From NCBI GenBank assembly GCA_943329665.2, contig CALQEU020000001.1, forward strand, positions 186,001 to 250,000: a DNA stretch of 64,000 bases, read 5' to 3'. The translations under genes were made by a program, and so were the position numbers. A model generated the notes under the pieces. That model did no database searches. It was given only the letters and a program-made list of their open reading frames with translations, and had not been told where the DNA came from. Of this stretch, positions 36,004 to 44,346 are shown in pieces (position 1 is the stretch's first letter; the number at the start of each line of letters is the position of its first letter). Source of the stretch: JAJTFW01 sp903922455 (GTDB taxonomy: Bacteria > Bacteroidota > Bacteroidia > AKYH767-A > OLB10).

Positions 36004-36774
36004 TTAAAATTTCAAATGTTTTACGGTGTTTCCGATGTTGATGATTTCATTCAATGCAGCAATTCCTATTTTGATGTGATTTTCTACATAACTCTTGGTC
36101 ACTTTGGTATCACTATCCGCTGTTTTTATTCCTTCCGGAATCATGGGTTGATCCGATACTAATAACAAAGCACCTGTGGAAATTTGATTCGCAAAGCCCG
36201 TTATAAAAATAGTTGCAGTCTCCATGTCAATTCCCATACATCTCAGTTTAGCCAGGTATTTTTTAAATTCAGTATCGTGCTCCCATACTCTCCGATTGGT
36301 AGTATAAACCGTCCCTGTCCAGTAGTCTTTTCCAAAATCTCGTATCGTTGTCGATACCGCCTTTTGTAAACTAAACGCGGGTAACGCGGGAATTTCAGGC
36401 GGAAAATAGTCATTGGAGGTTCCTTCTCCACGAATCGCTGCGATAGGTAAAATCAAGTCGCCCACTTTGTTTTTCTTTTTTAAACCACCGCATTTCCCTA
36501 AAAACAAAACGGCTTTAGGCTTAATACTACCTAGCAAATCCATTATGGTAGCGGCATTTGCACTCCCAATCCCAAAATTAATGATGGTAATCCCTTTAGC
36601 CGTAGCGCAGGACATTGGTTTGTCTAATCCTACTATTTTCACTTTGTTCCATTTGGCAAATAACTCCACATAGAGCTGAAAATTAGTGAGTAAGATGTAT
36701 TTTCCGAAGTTCTCGAGCTTCTCCCCAGTATATCTTGGAAGCCAATTTTCAACGATTTCTTTTTTGCTTTTCAT
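36004..36774 (-). CDS. amn: AMP nucleosidase (short form)
   Basis: The predicted reaction is AMP + H2O to adenine + ribose 5-phosphate. The 256-residue protein has only the PNP/UDP-phosphorylase catalytic domain and lacks the N-terminal regulatory half of E. coli Amn. Motifs include ITIINFGIGSANAATIMDLL, AVLFLGKCGGLKKKNKVGD, PIAAIRGEGTSNDYFPPE, and the base/ribose-binding GIDMETATIF and LLVSDQPMIPEG. The call is based on similarity to the Bacteroidota short form. Another purine nucleosidase or phosphorylase activity is possible. It starts the amn-holA-mqnA run and is divergent from the HsdR_N gene. Confidence 0.85.
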   Translation of the reverse strand: MKSKKEIVENWLPRYTGEKLENFGKYILLTNFQLYVELFAKWNKVKIVGLDKPMSCATAKGITIINFGIGSANAATIMDLLGSIKPKAVLFLGKCGGLKKKNKVGDLILPIAAIRGEGTSNDYFPPEIPALPAFSLQKAVSTTIRDFGKDYWTGTVYTTNRRVWEHDTEFKKYLAKLRCMGIDMETATIFITGFANQISTGALLLVSDQPMIPEGIKTADSDTKVTKSYVENHIKIGIAALNEIINIGNTVKHLKF

Positions 36775-36802
36775 AGAATAATTTTACACGAGTGAGTTTA
36801 AA

Positions 36803-36834
36803 TTTTATTCCTCCCTATTAGAAATGTAATTTTG
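36803..36834 (+). promoter_or_regulatory. predicted promoter giving a near-leaderless transcript
   Basis: TTTT at 36803-36806, then 20 bases, then TAATTTTG at 36827-36834, a perfect -7 match. The box ends only four bases before the ATG at 36839, so transcription would start at or next to the start codon. Confidence 0.5.
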
Positions 36835-36838
36835 AGCA

Positions 36839-37294
36839 ATGAATGATTCTACATTGGAACACTTGAACTTTCCAGACTTTTCTTTTCGGGTTCGTGAACA
36901 AGGGCAAAGTAAACAAATTTTTGACTCAGTTAGGAGACGATTTGTAGCCTTAACTCCCGAAGAATGGGTGCGCCAAAACCTTATTCAATTTATGGTGCAG
37001 GTATATCGATATCCCTTATCGCTAATGGCTGTAGAGAAAATAGTGAAAGTGAACGGCTTGTCTCAACGTGCGGATGTGGTCATCTATGATCGTTCAGGAG
37101 CTCCTTGGCTAATTGCTGAATGTAAAGCTCCTTCTATAAAGATTTCTCAAGAGACTTTTTTGCAAGCCGCTCGCTATAATTTTTCTCTTCAAGTGGCGCA
37201 TGTGCTTTTAACTAATGGCAATGAACATTATTGTTTGAAAAGATCGGAAGATCAATTTGAATTTATGGAATCGTTGCCTGAATTTGAGGCCTAA
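36839..37294 (+). CDS. orphan HsdR N-terminal-like PD-(D/E)XK protein
   Basis: This 151-residue protein resembles the type I restriction enzyme R protein N-terminal (HSDR_N) nuclease domain but has no helicase part and no hsdM or hsdS nearby. The PD-(D/E)XK core reads D79 (RADVVIYD), E94-x-K96 (WLIAECKAPS), followed by the helix FLQAARYNFSLQVAHVLLTNG. The catalytic triad is complete. The N-terminal part TPEEWVRQNLIQFMVQVYRYP is also family-like. It starts at the first possible Met. It is divergent from amn and 64 bases upstream of rmuC, another predicted nuclease-fold protein. A repair or housekeeping role is possible; restriction is unlikely. Confidence 0.85.
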   Translation: MNDSTLEHLNFPDFSFRVREQGQSKQIFDSVRRRFVALTPEEWVRQNLIQFMVQVYRYPLSLMAVEKIVKVNGLSQRADVVIYDRSGAPWLIAECKAPSIKISQETFLQAARYNFSLQVAHVLLTNGNEHYCLKRSEDQFEFMESLPEFEA

Positions 37295-37346
37295 TGGAAA
37301 TTGACTTAATTTTAAAGGATGGTCTAGAGCATACTAAGGCATTTCT

Positions 37347-37354
37347 TATCTTTG
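37347..37354 (+). promoter_or_regulatory. predicted -7 box of rmuC (near-leaderless)
   Basis: TATCTTTG is a perfect TAnnTTTG match ending four bases before the first ATG (37359). The -33 position shows no TTTG. Confidence 0.4.
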
Positions 37355-37358
37355 TTTG

Positions 37359-38738
37359 ATGATGGATTTATTGTATTTGGTAGTTGGAATCGTCGTAGGA
37401 ACATTGATTTCTTACCTCTTTTTGAAGATGCGATCAAAGGATGATTTGAATAACTCTGCTTCATTGACAATGAATGTAGAAAGAGAAAAAGCTGTCTTAC
37501 TTCAACAAGTTGAAGATTTACGCGGTCAAGTGGTAAAAGCAGAGCAAGTTAGTCATGCGTTGCAAATTGAACTGAAGGAGTTGAATGCTTCTAAAGTGAA
37601 AGCTGAAACGGTTGCGCAATCTTTAGAAACTCGACTCACTGAACATAAAAGTGAATTGGAAACAATTCGTGTGCAGATGAAAGAGCAGTTTAGTGCAATT
37701 GCCTCCGATATTGTTTTGAAGAATTCACAACGTATTCAAGAAGATCATAAAACAAAGTTGGATGATATTTTAAATCCACTAAAGGATAAAATAGAGAAAT
37801 TCGAAACGCAAGTTCGTACTTCTCACGAAGAACGAATTAAAGAGAATCAATCGCTGAAGGAACAATTGATTCAATTGCAAACGATGAATAAGTCGATTGG
37901 TGATGAAGCTCGTAATTTAGTTTCTGCATTGAAAGGACAAGCGAAAACGCAAGGGAATTGGGGCGAAATGATTTTAGAAAAAATACTAGAACGCTCTGGA
38001 TTGGTAAAAGGTCGCGAGTATTTTGTACAAACAAGTCTACAATCCGATGAGGGAAAACGTTTTCAACCCGATGTAATTATTAGTCTACCCGAAGGAAGAA
38101 GTATTGTAGTGGATGCTAAGGTTTCTCTAATAGCGTATGAGCGTTATGCAAACGAAGAAGATGATATCGCAAAAGCATTAGCTTTAAGAGAGCATTTGAG
38201 TTCTGTGCGTAAACATATTAAAGATTTGAGCGCAAAGAATTATCAATCTTTGCACGGTATTAATACATTGGATTTTGTGTTGCTCTTTATTCCCGTTGAA
38301 CCCGCATTCGCACTGGCGATTGAACAAGATCATGAGTTGTTTAACGAGGCGTTTGAAAAGAATATAGTGCTCGTTACTACTTCTACCTTGTTAGCCACAT
38401 TGCGAACTATTGCAAGTATTTGGAGATTGGAATATCAAAATAAGAATGCTGTCGAAATTGCTCGCCAATCGGGTGACCTGTATGATAAGTTTTCTGCATT
38501 GATTGAAGATATGATTTCAATAGGTAAGAAAATGAAGGATGCTCAGTCTGCTTACGAAGGCACTATGAATAAACTACATACCGGGAATGGAAATCTGATT
38601 TCTAGAGTGGAGAGATTGAAAAAATTGGGCGTGAAAACAACGAAACAAATTAATCAGACCTTAATCGATCGTACTGAAGATATCCAAGAGTTAGAAGAAG
38701 GTGATGAAGATATAAATGCTAATATGCAATCGAAATAA
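37359..38738 (+). CDS. rmuC: DNA recombination protein RmuC
   Basis: RmuC limits inversions at short repeats and is a predicted PD-(D/E)XK nuclease anchored in the membrane. The 459 residues begin with a TM anchor (LLYLVVGIVVGTLISYLFL). A long coiled coil follows at about residues 40-190. The RmuC domain has GNWGEMILEKILERSGL, RFQPDVIISLPEGRSIVVDA and KVSLIAYERY. It ends with an acidic tail (ELEEGDEDINANM). Two adjacent ATGs (37359 and 37362) are possible starts; an upstream TTG is rejected. The stop codon overlaps the next ATG by one base (TAATG), so the two genes are coupled. Confidence 0.93.
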   Translation: MMDLLYLVVGIVVGTLISYLFLKMRSKDDLNNSASLTMNVEREKAVLLQQVEDLRGQVVKAEQVSHALQIELKELNASKVKAETVAQSLETRLTEHKSELETIRVQMKEQFSAIASDIVLKNSQRIQEDHKTKLDDILNPLKDKIEKFETQVRTSHEERIKENQSLKEQLIQLQTMNKSIGDEARNLVSALKGQAKTQGNWGEMILEKILERSGLVKGREYFVQTSLQSDEGKRFQPDVIISLPEGRSIVVDAKVSLIAYERYANEEDDIAKALALREHLSSVRKHIKDLSAKNYQSLHGINTLDFVLLFIPVEPAFALAIEQDHELFNEAFEKNIVLVTTSTLLATLRTIASIWRLEYQNKNAVEIARQSGDLYDKFSALIEDMISIGKKMKDAQSAYEGTMNKLHTGNGNLISRVERLKKLGVKTTKQINQTLIDRTEDIQELEEGDEDINANMQSK

Positions 38739-40036
38739 TGTTGTTGTCACCAACAGAACTCAAGTGTACTAAAAGTAGAATCCAATTTTTTGATTGGATC
38801 GTATTCACTTTTTTTATTTTTATTTTTGTGGGTTGTAAAACCTCCTCAAAACTTAGTAATGAAAATTTAACGACTCAGCTTTTTTATCAATCAGAAACTT
38901 TTTCGCCAGATGTATTATTGTTTCATAAGAGTACAGAGCTCTCCATGCTGCATTTTTCTGTGGCAGAAAAAGATTTGCTTTTTGTAAATGACGGGAAATC
39001 ATTTTCAAGTAGGCTCTTGGTGGAGTATTCTATATTTGATACGTATTCTACAACACATCCTTCTGATTCTGGCTCCGTACAGTTTACTTATTTATCTGAA
39101 AAAGATTTTTCAGATATAGTTGATTCCTTTCCGATAACGTATTCTTTAAAAGATGGAAGTATCCTTCGATTGAAGTTTAAGGATCTCAATAGAAATGCAG
39201 AGTCAATTCGAAATATTGTAATTAATAATAGAAGTAAATTAACCAATCAAAGTTTTATTGTTAAAAACAAAGGCGGAAAGCTCAGTTATAATTATAAATT
39301 ATCAGGCCATTCTTCAGTCACTCTTGAATCGAATTTTCCAGGTTTGGAAGCTTTATGGGTGCGTTGTTATTACACAGATTTTCCACTAGCAGCAATGCCG
39401 TTTAGAGTGATTGATGATGAGAAATTTAGCATGTATTCAGATAGCGTTTTTCTTGTGCATAGAAGTGATTTTGGAACTATTAATTTACCCCGACTCGGTA
39501 TCTATTATTTTCAAATGGATACTAATTTGGCGAGCGGTTTAACGATTACTTGTTTGGATGCCGATTTTCCAAAGGTGACTAAGCCCGAACAACTCATAGA
39601 AGCAACTCGTTACTTAACAACAAGAAAAGAGTATGCACATCTAATGAATGCAGATAATAAAAAAGCAGAATTGGATGCGTTTTGGTTGGAAGTAGGCGGG
39701 GCGCCCGAAAGAGCTCGCGGATTAATTAGAGCATTTTATAATCGTGTGCAAGATGCAAATTATGCTTTTACTTCTTATATGGAAGGTTGGAAAACCGATC
39801 GCGGAATGATTTATTTGGTGATGGGTCAACCCATTTCAATTTACCGAGATGCAGAAACAGAACAATGGACATATTCTGGGCTCACTGGATTCCCCGATAT
39901 TCTTTTCATCTTTAGAAAAATGAATAATCCATTTTCAAATAACGATTACGCACTCATCCGCCAGCCCGTTTATGAAAATGTATGGTACCTTGCCGTGGAT
40001 CATTGGCGCCAAGGTCGAATTGTGAATGATAATTAA
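38738..40036 (+). CDS. GWxTD domain lipoprotein
   Basis: This is a 432-residue predicted lipoprotein with a long N-terminal region before the hydrophobic signal and the lipobox IFVGC (C33). The C-terminal third holds the GWxTD domain: LDAFWLEVGGAPERARGLIR, AFTSYMEGWKTDRGMIYLVM and GQPISIYRDAETEQWTYSG. The preceding 250 residues are beta-rich. The family is common in Bacteroidota and its function is unknown; the domain resembles those in predicted outer-membrane or surface complexes. It overlaps rmuC by one base and lies 8 bases before rlmB. Confidence 0.88.
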   Translation: MLLSPTELKCTKSRIQFFDWIVFTFFIFIFVGCKTSSKLSNENLTTQLFYQSETFSPDVLLFHKSTELSMLHFSVAEKDLLFVNDGKSFSSRLLVEYSIFDTYSTTHPSDSGSVQFTYLSEKDFSDIVDSFPITYSLKDGSILRLKFKDLNRNAESIRNIVINNRSKLTNQSFIVKNKGGKLSYNYKLSGHSSVTLESNFPGLEALWVRCYYTDFPLAAMPFRVIDDEKFSMYSDSVFLVHRSDFGTINLPRLGIYYFQMDTNLASGLTITCLDADFPKVTKPEQLIEATRYLTTRKEYAHLMNADNKKAELDAFWLEVGGAPERARGLIRAFYNRVQDANYAFTSYMEGWKTDRGMIYLVMGQPISIYRDAETEQWTYSGLTGFPDILFIFRKMNNPFSNNDYALIRQPVYENVWYLAVDHWRQGRIVNDN

Positions 40037-40044
40037 ATAAGAGT

Positions 40045-40797
40045 ATGTATAACGAGGAAAGTGATTTAACCATGATCTATGGTACGCGAGCAGTGATGGA
40101 AGCACTTCAAGCGGGAAAGGAATTTGAAAAGGTATTTATTCAAAATGGATTGAATAATCCATTAGCACGTGAATTGAAATCAGAGTTGGAAAAAACAGGA
40201 TTGCACTTTCAATCGGTCCCAGTCGAAAAATTGAATCGATTGACAAGAAATAATCATCAAGGGGTTATTGCTTATTTATCTACCGTTTCTTATTGCAAAG
40301 TAGAAGAAATTATTCCCGGAATTTTTGAATCCGGAAAAATGCCGATGCTACTAATTTTAGATCGAATTACGGATACAAGAAACTTGGGTGCAATTGCTCG
40401 TACTGCCGAATGTACCGGCGTAAATGCAATTATTATTCCTTCTAGAGGGTCTGCTTTGATAACTGCGGATGCTGTAAAAACAAGTGCTGGAGCATTACAT
40501 CATATGCCCATCTGTAGAGAAGATAATTTAAAGGATACGATCGATTATTTAAAATCATGCGGAATTAAAGTAGTGGCTTGTTCCGAAAAAGCGAACGCGC
40601 TAGCTCGTGATAAAGATTTAACAGGACCTATCGCAATCATCATGGGAAGTGAAGAGAATGGTGTCTCACCGGAGTATATTAAACGTAGCGATGATTCAGT
40701 TAAACTACCGATGGAAGGATCCGTAGCTTCATATAATGTATCCGTCGCTACAGGTATGGTACTCTATGAAATAGTTTGTCAACGTCGAAATAGTTAG
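40045..40797 (+). CDS. rlmB: 23S rRNA (guanosine-2'-O-)-methyltransferase RlmB
   Basis: RlmB methylates the 2'-O of G2251 in the peptidyl-transferase P-loop of 23S rRNA using SAM. The 250 residues comprise the RNA-binding N-terminal domain (MIYGTRAVMEALQAG, LTRNNHQGVIAYL) and the SpoU knot domain. The three motifs are clear: LDRITDTRNLGAIARTAE, IIMGSEENGVSPE, and LPMEGSVASYNVSVATGMVL. Start: an earlier ATG (MYNEESDLT) is used; the Met of MIYGTR is an alternative nine codons on. Position in a run with the GWxTD lipoprotein and a GT-C enzyme suggests shared transcription only. Confidence 0.94.
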   Translation: MYNEESDLTMIYGTRAVMEALQAGKEFEKVFIQNGLNNPLARELKSELEKTGLHFQSVPVEKLNRLTRNNHQGVIAYLSTVSYCKVEEIIPGIFESGKMPMLLILDRITDTRNLGAIARTAECTGVNAIIIPSRGSALITADAVKTSAGALHHMPICREDNLKDTIDYLKSCGIKVVACSEKANALARDKDLTGPIAIIMGSEENGVSPEYIKRSDDSVKLPMEGSVASYNVSVATGMVLYEIVCQRRNS

Positions 40798-40803
40798 GAA
40801 GTA

Positions 40804-42717
40804 ATGAAACGATTTGACCTTGAAGATAAAATCGCAAGTGTTCTGGTATTCGTCGGAGCGCTATTTCGATTTTATAATTATAATAATTGGTCACTCAGCA
40901 ATGATGAGTTGAGCGCGATCACAAGGTTAAATTATAGTTCTTTTTCTGAAATGATTGAACAAGGTGTTCGATTAACCGATATGCATCCCGTCGGTGTACA
41001 ATCTTTTTTATGGATGTGGACTCATCTCTTTGGAATGAGTGAAGAAGTGTTGCGCCTTCCGTTTGTGTTACTAGGTATATTGACCATACCATTATTGTAC
41101 TTAACTGGAAAAAACTTTTTTGGAAAATTTCCTGCACTACTGGCAACTGCAGTATTTGTTGCGTTAGAATTTCCAATCCTTTATGCACAGCTCGCTCGAC
41201 CTTATAGCCCTGGATTATTTTTTAGTTTGTTAGTTTTATATGCATGGTCAACCATGATGTGGAAATCGCAAGTGTGGAGTTGGAAAACAGCAATGTGGTT
41301 TATCATCGGTGGAGTGGGAACCATGTATTCACATTATTTCAGTTTTCTTTTTACAGCCATTGTTGGTCTTGCAGGATTGTTTCTAATTCAGAAAGAAAAT
41401 AGATCGAAGTATCTTGTGTGTGGTCTTTTAATGTTCCTGTTTTATATTCCCAATGTAAATGTTTTTTTGTATCAATTTAGTATTGGTGGTTTAGGTGGTT
41501 CAGAGGGCTGGTTAGGCCCTCCCGAAAAGGATGCAATATGGAAGTATTTATTGTATTGCCTCAATGAAAGCCTTTTTTTATTGTTAATGTTGTTGGTATT
41601 AGTTGTATCCATGTTTTTTATTCTAAAGGTTAAGTTTAAATGGAAAATTCAACAAAGTATGGCACTTTTATTTTTCGTCTTACCTGCCTTGATTGCTTAT
41701 TTTTATTCTGTTTATAAGAATCCGGTTTTTCAGTATTCAATTTTATTATTTAGTTTTCCTTGTTTACTTCTTTTGATGTTCTCTTGGTTTGAAACTCCAG
41801 TTATTAGCATTAAGAATTATGCATTTTTGATCTTAGCTTTTCTTTTAACTTCTTACAGCACCATCATAGCACAGCATTTTTATAGTAAACAAAATTTTGC
41901 TCCGTTTAAACTAGTTGCTGAAAAAATGGCTTTGTATAATGCAAAGTACAGATCGAAAAAAACAATTTCTACAGTGAATGTGATCCATCCCAATTACATT
42001 CATTACTATTCGAATCGATACCCTTCTTCTCCAGTATTTGAACAGTATCTTTGTAATAGAGCATCCCATTTTGTAGAATTAAAGCATTTAGTCAATACTT
42101 CATCTGCACAAACAATGATTCATGGGTGGTCAAATAATTATCATGCACCAGAAGTGGAAATGATCATTTCTGAAAAGTTCCCTTATCTGGTTCAATACGA
42201 TCCTTTTTTTAATGCAGGAGTGATGGTCTTTTCAAAGGATAGTACAATTCCTTTAGCAATAGCTCCTGAAACTTTAGTGGTTGTATCTAATAATTTTGAA
42301 ATCCCAACTTGGACCGATGATGAAAAATTCAGATCCGATAGTATTTCAATGGAGGGAAAATGGTCGATGCGAATGAATCCTGAGCAAGAATATAGCACTA
42401 CTTATAAATCGAGTGCAGCTAATCTTGGTTTTACAAAAGGATCTGTTTTTCAAATGTCTTGTAAATATTTTTCTGATGCAATGTTAACCGATGTGGTGTT
42501 CGTCGTGTCTATTGATCGAAAAGGAGAAAGTGTATTATGGAGAGGTGTACAATTGGACGATTTTCCAATAGAAAATGCGACCTGGACTTCGTTTTATGCT
42601 GGATATAAATTAGTAGAAAACATATTACCAGATGACGAAGTGTCGATTTATTTCTATAATGCTTCTAAGCAGAAGTTTTTTATAGACGATTTCGTTTTCC
42701 GTGTTATGGAAAAGTAA
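40804..42717 (+). CDS. GT-C (GT39/ArnT-like) membrane glycosyltransferase
   Basis: This 637-residue integral membrane protein uses a polyprenyl-linked sugar donor in this fold family. The first loop carries the acidic motif WSLSNDELSAITRL with Asp-Glu, then LTDMHPVGVQSFLWMWTHL and ARPYSPGLFFSLLVLYAW. About ten or eleven TM helices follow up to residue 360. A 270-residue soluble C-terminal part, beta-rich and Tyr/Ser-rich, ends in DDFVFRVMEK and is longer than usual, perhaps a carbohydrate-binding-like domain. It lies 6 bases after rlmB on the same strand. The acceptor is unknown. The sequence differs from canonical ArnT, so the specific activity is not claimed. Confidence 0.84.
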   Translation: MKRFDLEDKIASVLVFVGALFRFYNYNNWSLSNDELSAITRLNYSSFSEMIEQGVRLTDMHPVGVQSFLWMWTHLFGMSEEVLRLPFVLLGILTIPLLYLTGKNFFGKFPALLATAVFVALEFPILYAQLARPYSPGLFFSLLVLYAWSTMMWKSQVWSWKTAMWFIIGGVGTMYSHYFSFLFTAIVGLAGLFLIQKENRSKYLVCGLLMFLFYIPNVNVFLYQFSIGGLGGSEGWLGPPEKDAIWKYLLYCLNESLFLLLMLLVLVVSMFFILKVKFKWKIQQSMALLFFVLPALIAYFYSVYKNPVFQYSILLFSFPCLLLLMFSWFETPVISIKNYAFLILAFLLTSYSTIIAQHFYSKQNFAPFKLVAEKMALYNAKYRSKKTISTVNVIHPNYIHYYSNRYPSSPVFEQYLCNRASHFVELKHLVNTSSAQTMIHGWSNNYHAPEVEMIISEKFPYLVQYDPFFNAGVMVFSKDSTIPLAIAPETLVVVSNNFEIPTWTDDEKFRSDSISMEGKWSMRMNPEQEYSTTYKSSAANLGFTKGSVFQMSCKYFSDAMLTDVVFVVSIDRKGESVLWRGVQLDDFPIENATWTSFYAGYKLVENILPDDEVSIYFYNASKQKFFIDDFVFRVMEK

Positions 42718-42748
42718 TTTATTCCTATTTTCTATGTATCAAGTGCCA

Positions 42749-44236
42749 CTAGAACAGAAATCCGAAAGTCATCAATACGCGATGGTCAGTTTCTTTAAGA
42801 GTTATTCCCTCTGTAATTTGATTGTTGAGCGAATAAGGTTGCAAATAGCTTCCTTGTTGCGACCATGAATAGCCTAAGTCATAGTACCATTTCTTTTCAC
42901 GAAATCCAAATCCAGCAGTAATACCGATTTTACTTAAGTCATTCTCTTTTGAATCACGCAATGCAGTTTTAAATGGAGAGGTAGAGTAAAATCCTCCCGT
43001 TCTAAAACGGAATTGATCAAATCTAAATTCAACTCCAGCTCTTAAATTATGTGAACCTGTATATTTCCGACCGATAGCATTATTCACCGGATTAAAATCT
43101 GCAGAAAAGGAACGGTCAACAGGTTTTACTCTTGCTTGACTATAATTTAAATATTCGTAATCTACATTTAATGCAGCTTGCTTTCCTAAGATTAATGCGA
43201 GATTAGTCATCACGCGAAAAGGTGTAGTGATCTTATAATCGAATGGAATAAATTCCGGACCTGCAGGCGAACGAATATTACCATCTTGTAAATCAGTTTT
43301 AATGGTGGCTGAATATTTGTCTACTAAAGTATACCAAGTAGGGGAGTGAATAGCTACTCCAATTCGAATAGCGTCCGCAGGGCGAAAAATAGCACCGAAT
43401 TTTAAATTGATACCACTTCCAGAAGTTTTTAAATCTTGATTGTATTGAAAGCTGGTGAAGTTGGGAATAGTGTCACGATTGTCTTTTTCTTCCCATGTAC
43501 TTTCTTCTTCATAACGCAAAGAAGCAATTCCTAAAGTAAATCCTAAATAAAGTCTTTCGTCATAATTTCCACCAAAAGTAAAGTCCCATTCCCCTTGTCC
43601 GCCTCTTGTTTCTACAGTTCTTGTTTGTAAAGCGCCAGCATTTTCAAGTACGCTGAAGTAAGAGTTGCCATTTACAGAATCGATTTTTTCGTCTATTAAA
43701 TATGTCTGCCAAGCTAAATCCACATCATAAGGATAATAACTGGGGATGTCATTTGGATCTACTCCTTCCAAGTCTTCCAAATAGCTATTGAGTAAAGAAT
43801 TTTTTCCATTGCTGGCTGATGCAGTATACCGTCCATTAAAATCATTGGTTTTATTGTATCCGATTCCAAAGGCAACTCCTTTCCAGTCTGATGATGAATT
43901 TTCTCGATTCGAAGCCCAAACCATTCCTAAATTTCCAAATGAAAATTTGAAGGCGTTGTCGCTATTGTCTTTTCCAATATAGTTGGCGTCTGTAGTGCGA
44001 TTTGAAAACATCGGACTGATAGTAAATTCAGATCTTCTATAAACCCCAATTCCTGCAGGGTTGGTGGAGAGAGAACTGAAGTCGGCACCCAAGGCACCAA
44101 AAGCATTTCCCATACCTAACGATCGTGCAGTACTGCCATAGTTAAGCATACTGTATCGCAAAGCATCTGCATCTGTTTGCGCCTGAGTTGCAATACAACT
44201 CATAATTAGAATGATGGTAAGCAGTGGTTTTTGCAT
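42749..44236 (-). CDS. FadL/OmpP1-like outer-membrane transporter
   Basis: This 495-residue barrel protein has a signal peptide ending near CIATQAQ. It then shows ALRYSMLNYGSTARSLGMGN and FGALGADFSSLSTNPAGIGV, the N-terminal hallmark of the OmpP1/FadL/TodX group in Bacteroidota. Repeated amphipathic strands follow and the protein ends in MTFGFLF with a terminal Phe typical of barrels. The family moves hydrophobic compounds through the outer membrane; the substrate is unknown. It converges with the GT-C gene and stands after a terminator for the upstream lipoprotein. Confidence 0.87.
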   Translation of the reverse strand: MQKPLLTIILIMSCIATQAQTDADALRYSMLNYGSTARSLGMGNAFGALGADFSSLSTNPAGIGVYRRSEFTISPMFSNRTTDANYIGKDNSDNAFKFSFGNLGMVWASNRENSSSDWKGVAFGIGYNKTNDFNGRYTASASNGKNSLLNSYLEDLEGVDPNDIPSYYPYDVDLAWQTYLIDEKIDSVNGNSYFSVLENAGALQTRTVETRGGQGEWDFTFGGNYDERLYLGFTLGIASLRYEEESTWEEKDNRDTIPNFTSFQYNQDLKTSGSGINLKFGAIFRPADAIRIGVAIHSPTWYTLVDKYSATIKTDLQDGNIRSPAGPEFIPFDYKITTPFRVMTNLALILGKQAALNVDYEYLNYSQARVKPVDRSFSADFNPVNNAIGRKYTGSHNLRAGVEFRFDQFRFRTGGFYSTSPFKTALRDSKENDLSKIGITAGFGFREKKWYYDLGYSWSQQGSYLQPYSLNNQITEGITLKETDHRVLMTFGFLF

Positions 44237-44262
44237 GGTGTTTCGTTGATGGTATGGGGTAT

Positions 44263-44332
44263 AAAAAAGGCTGCAATTGATGAAAGCGATTACGTCAATT
44301 AAATTGAACTAATGCCTTATAAATTGCAGCCT
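44263..44332 (-). terminator. long-loop terminator after the low-complexity lipoprotein
   Basis: On the minus strand a perfect 11-bp inverted repeat AGGCTGCAATT ... AATTGCAGCCT (arms 44322-44332 and 44268-44278) is followed by a run of T. The 43-base loop itself holds a smaller AT-rich inverted repeat. Confidence 0.6.
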
Positions 44333-44346
44333 GAAATTATTTTATT

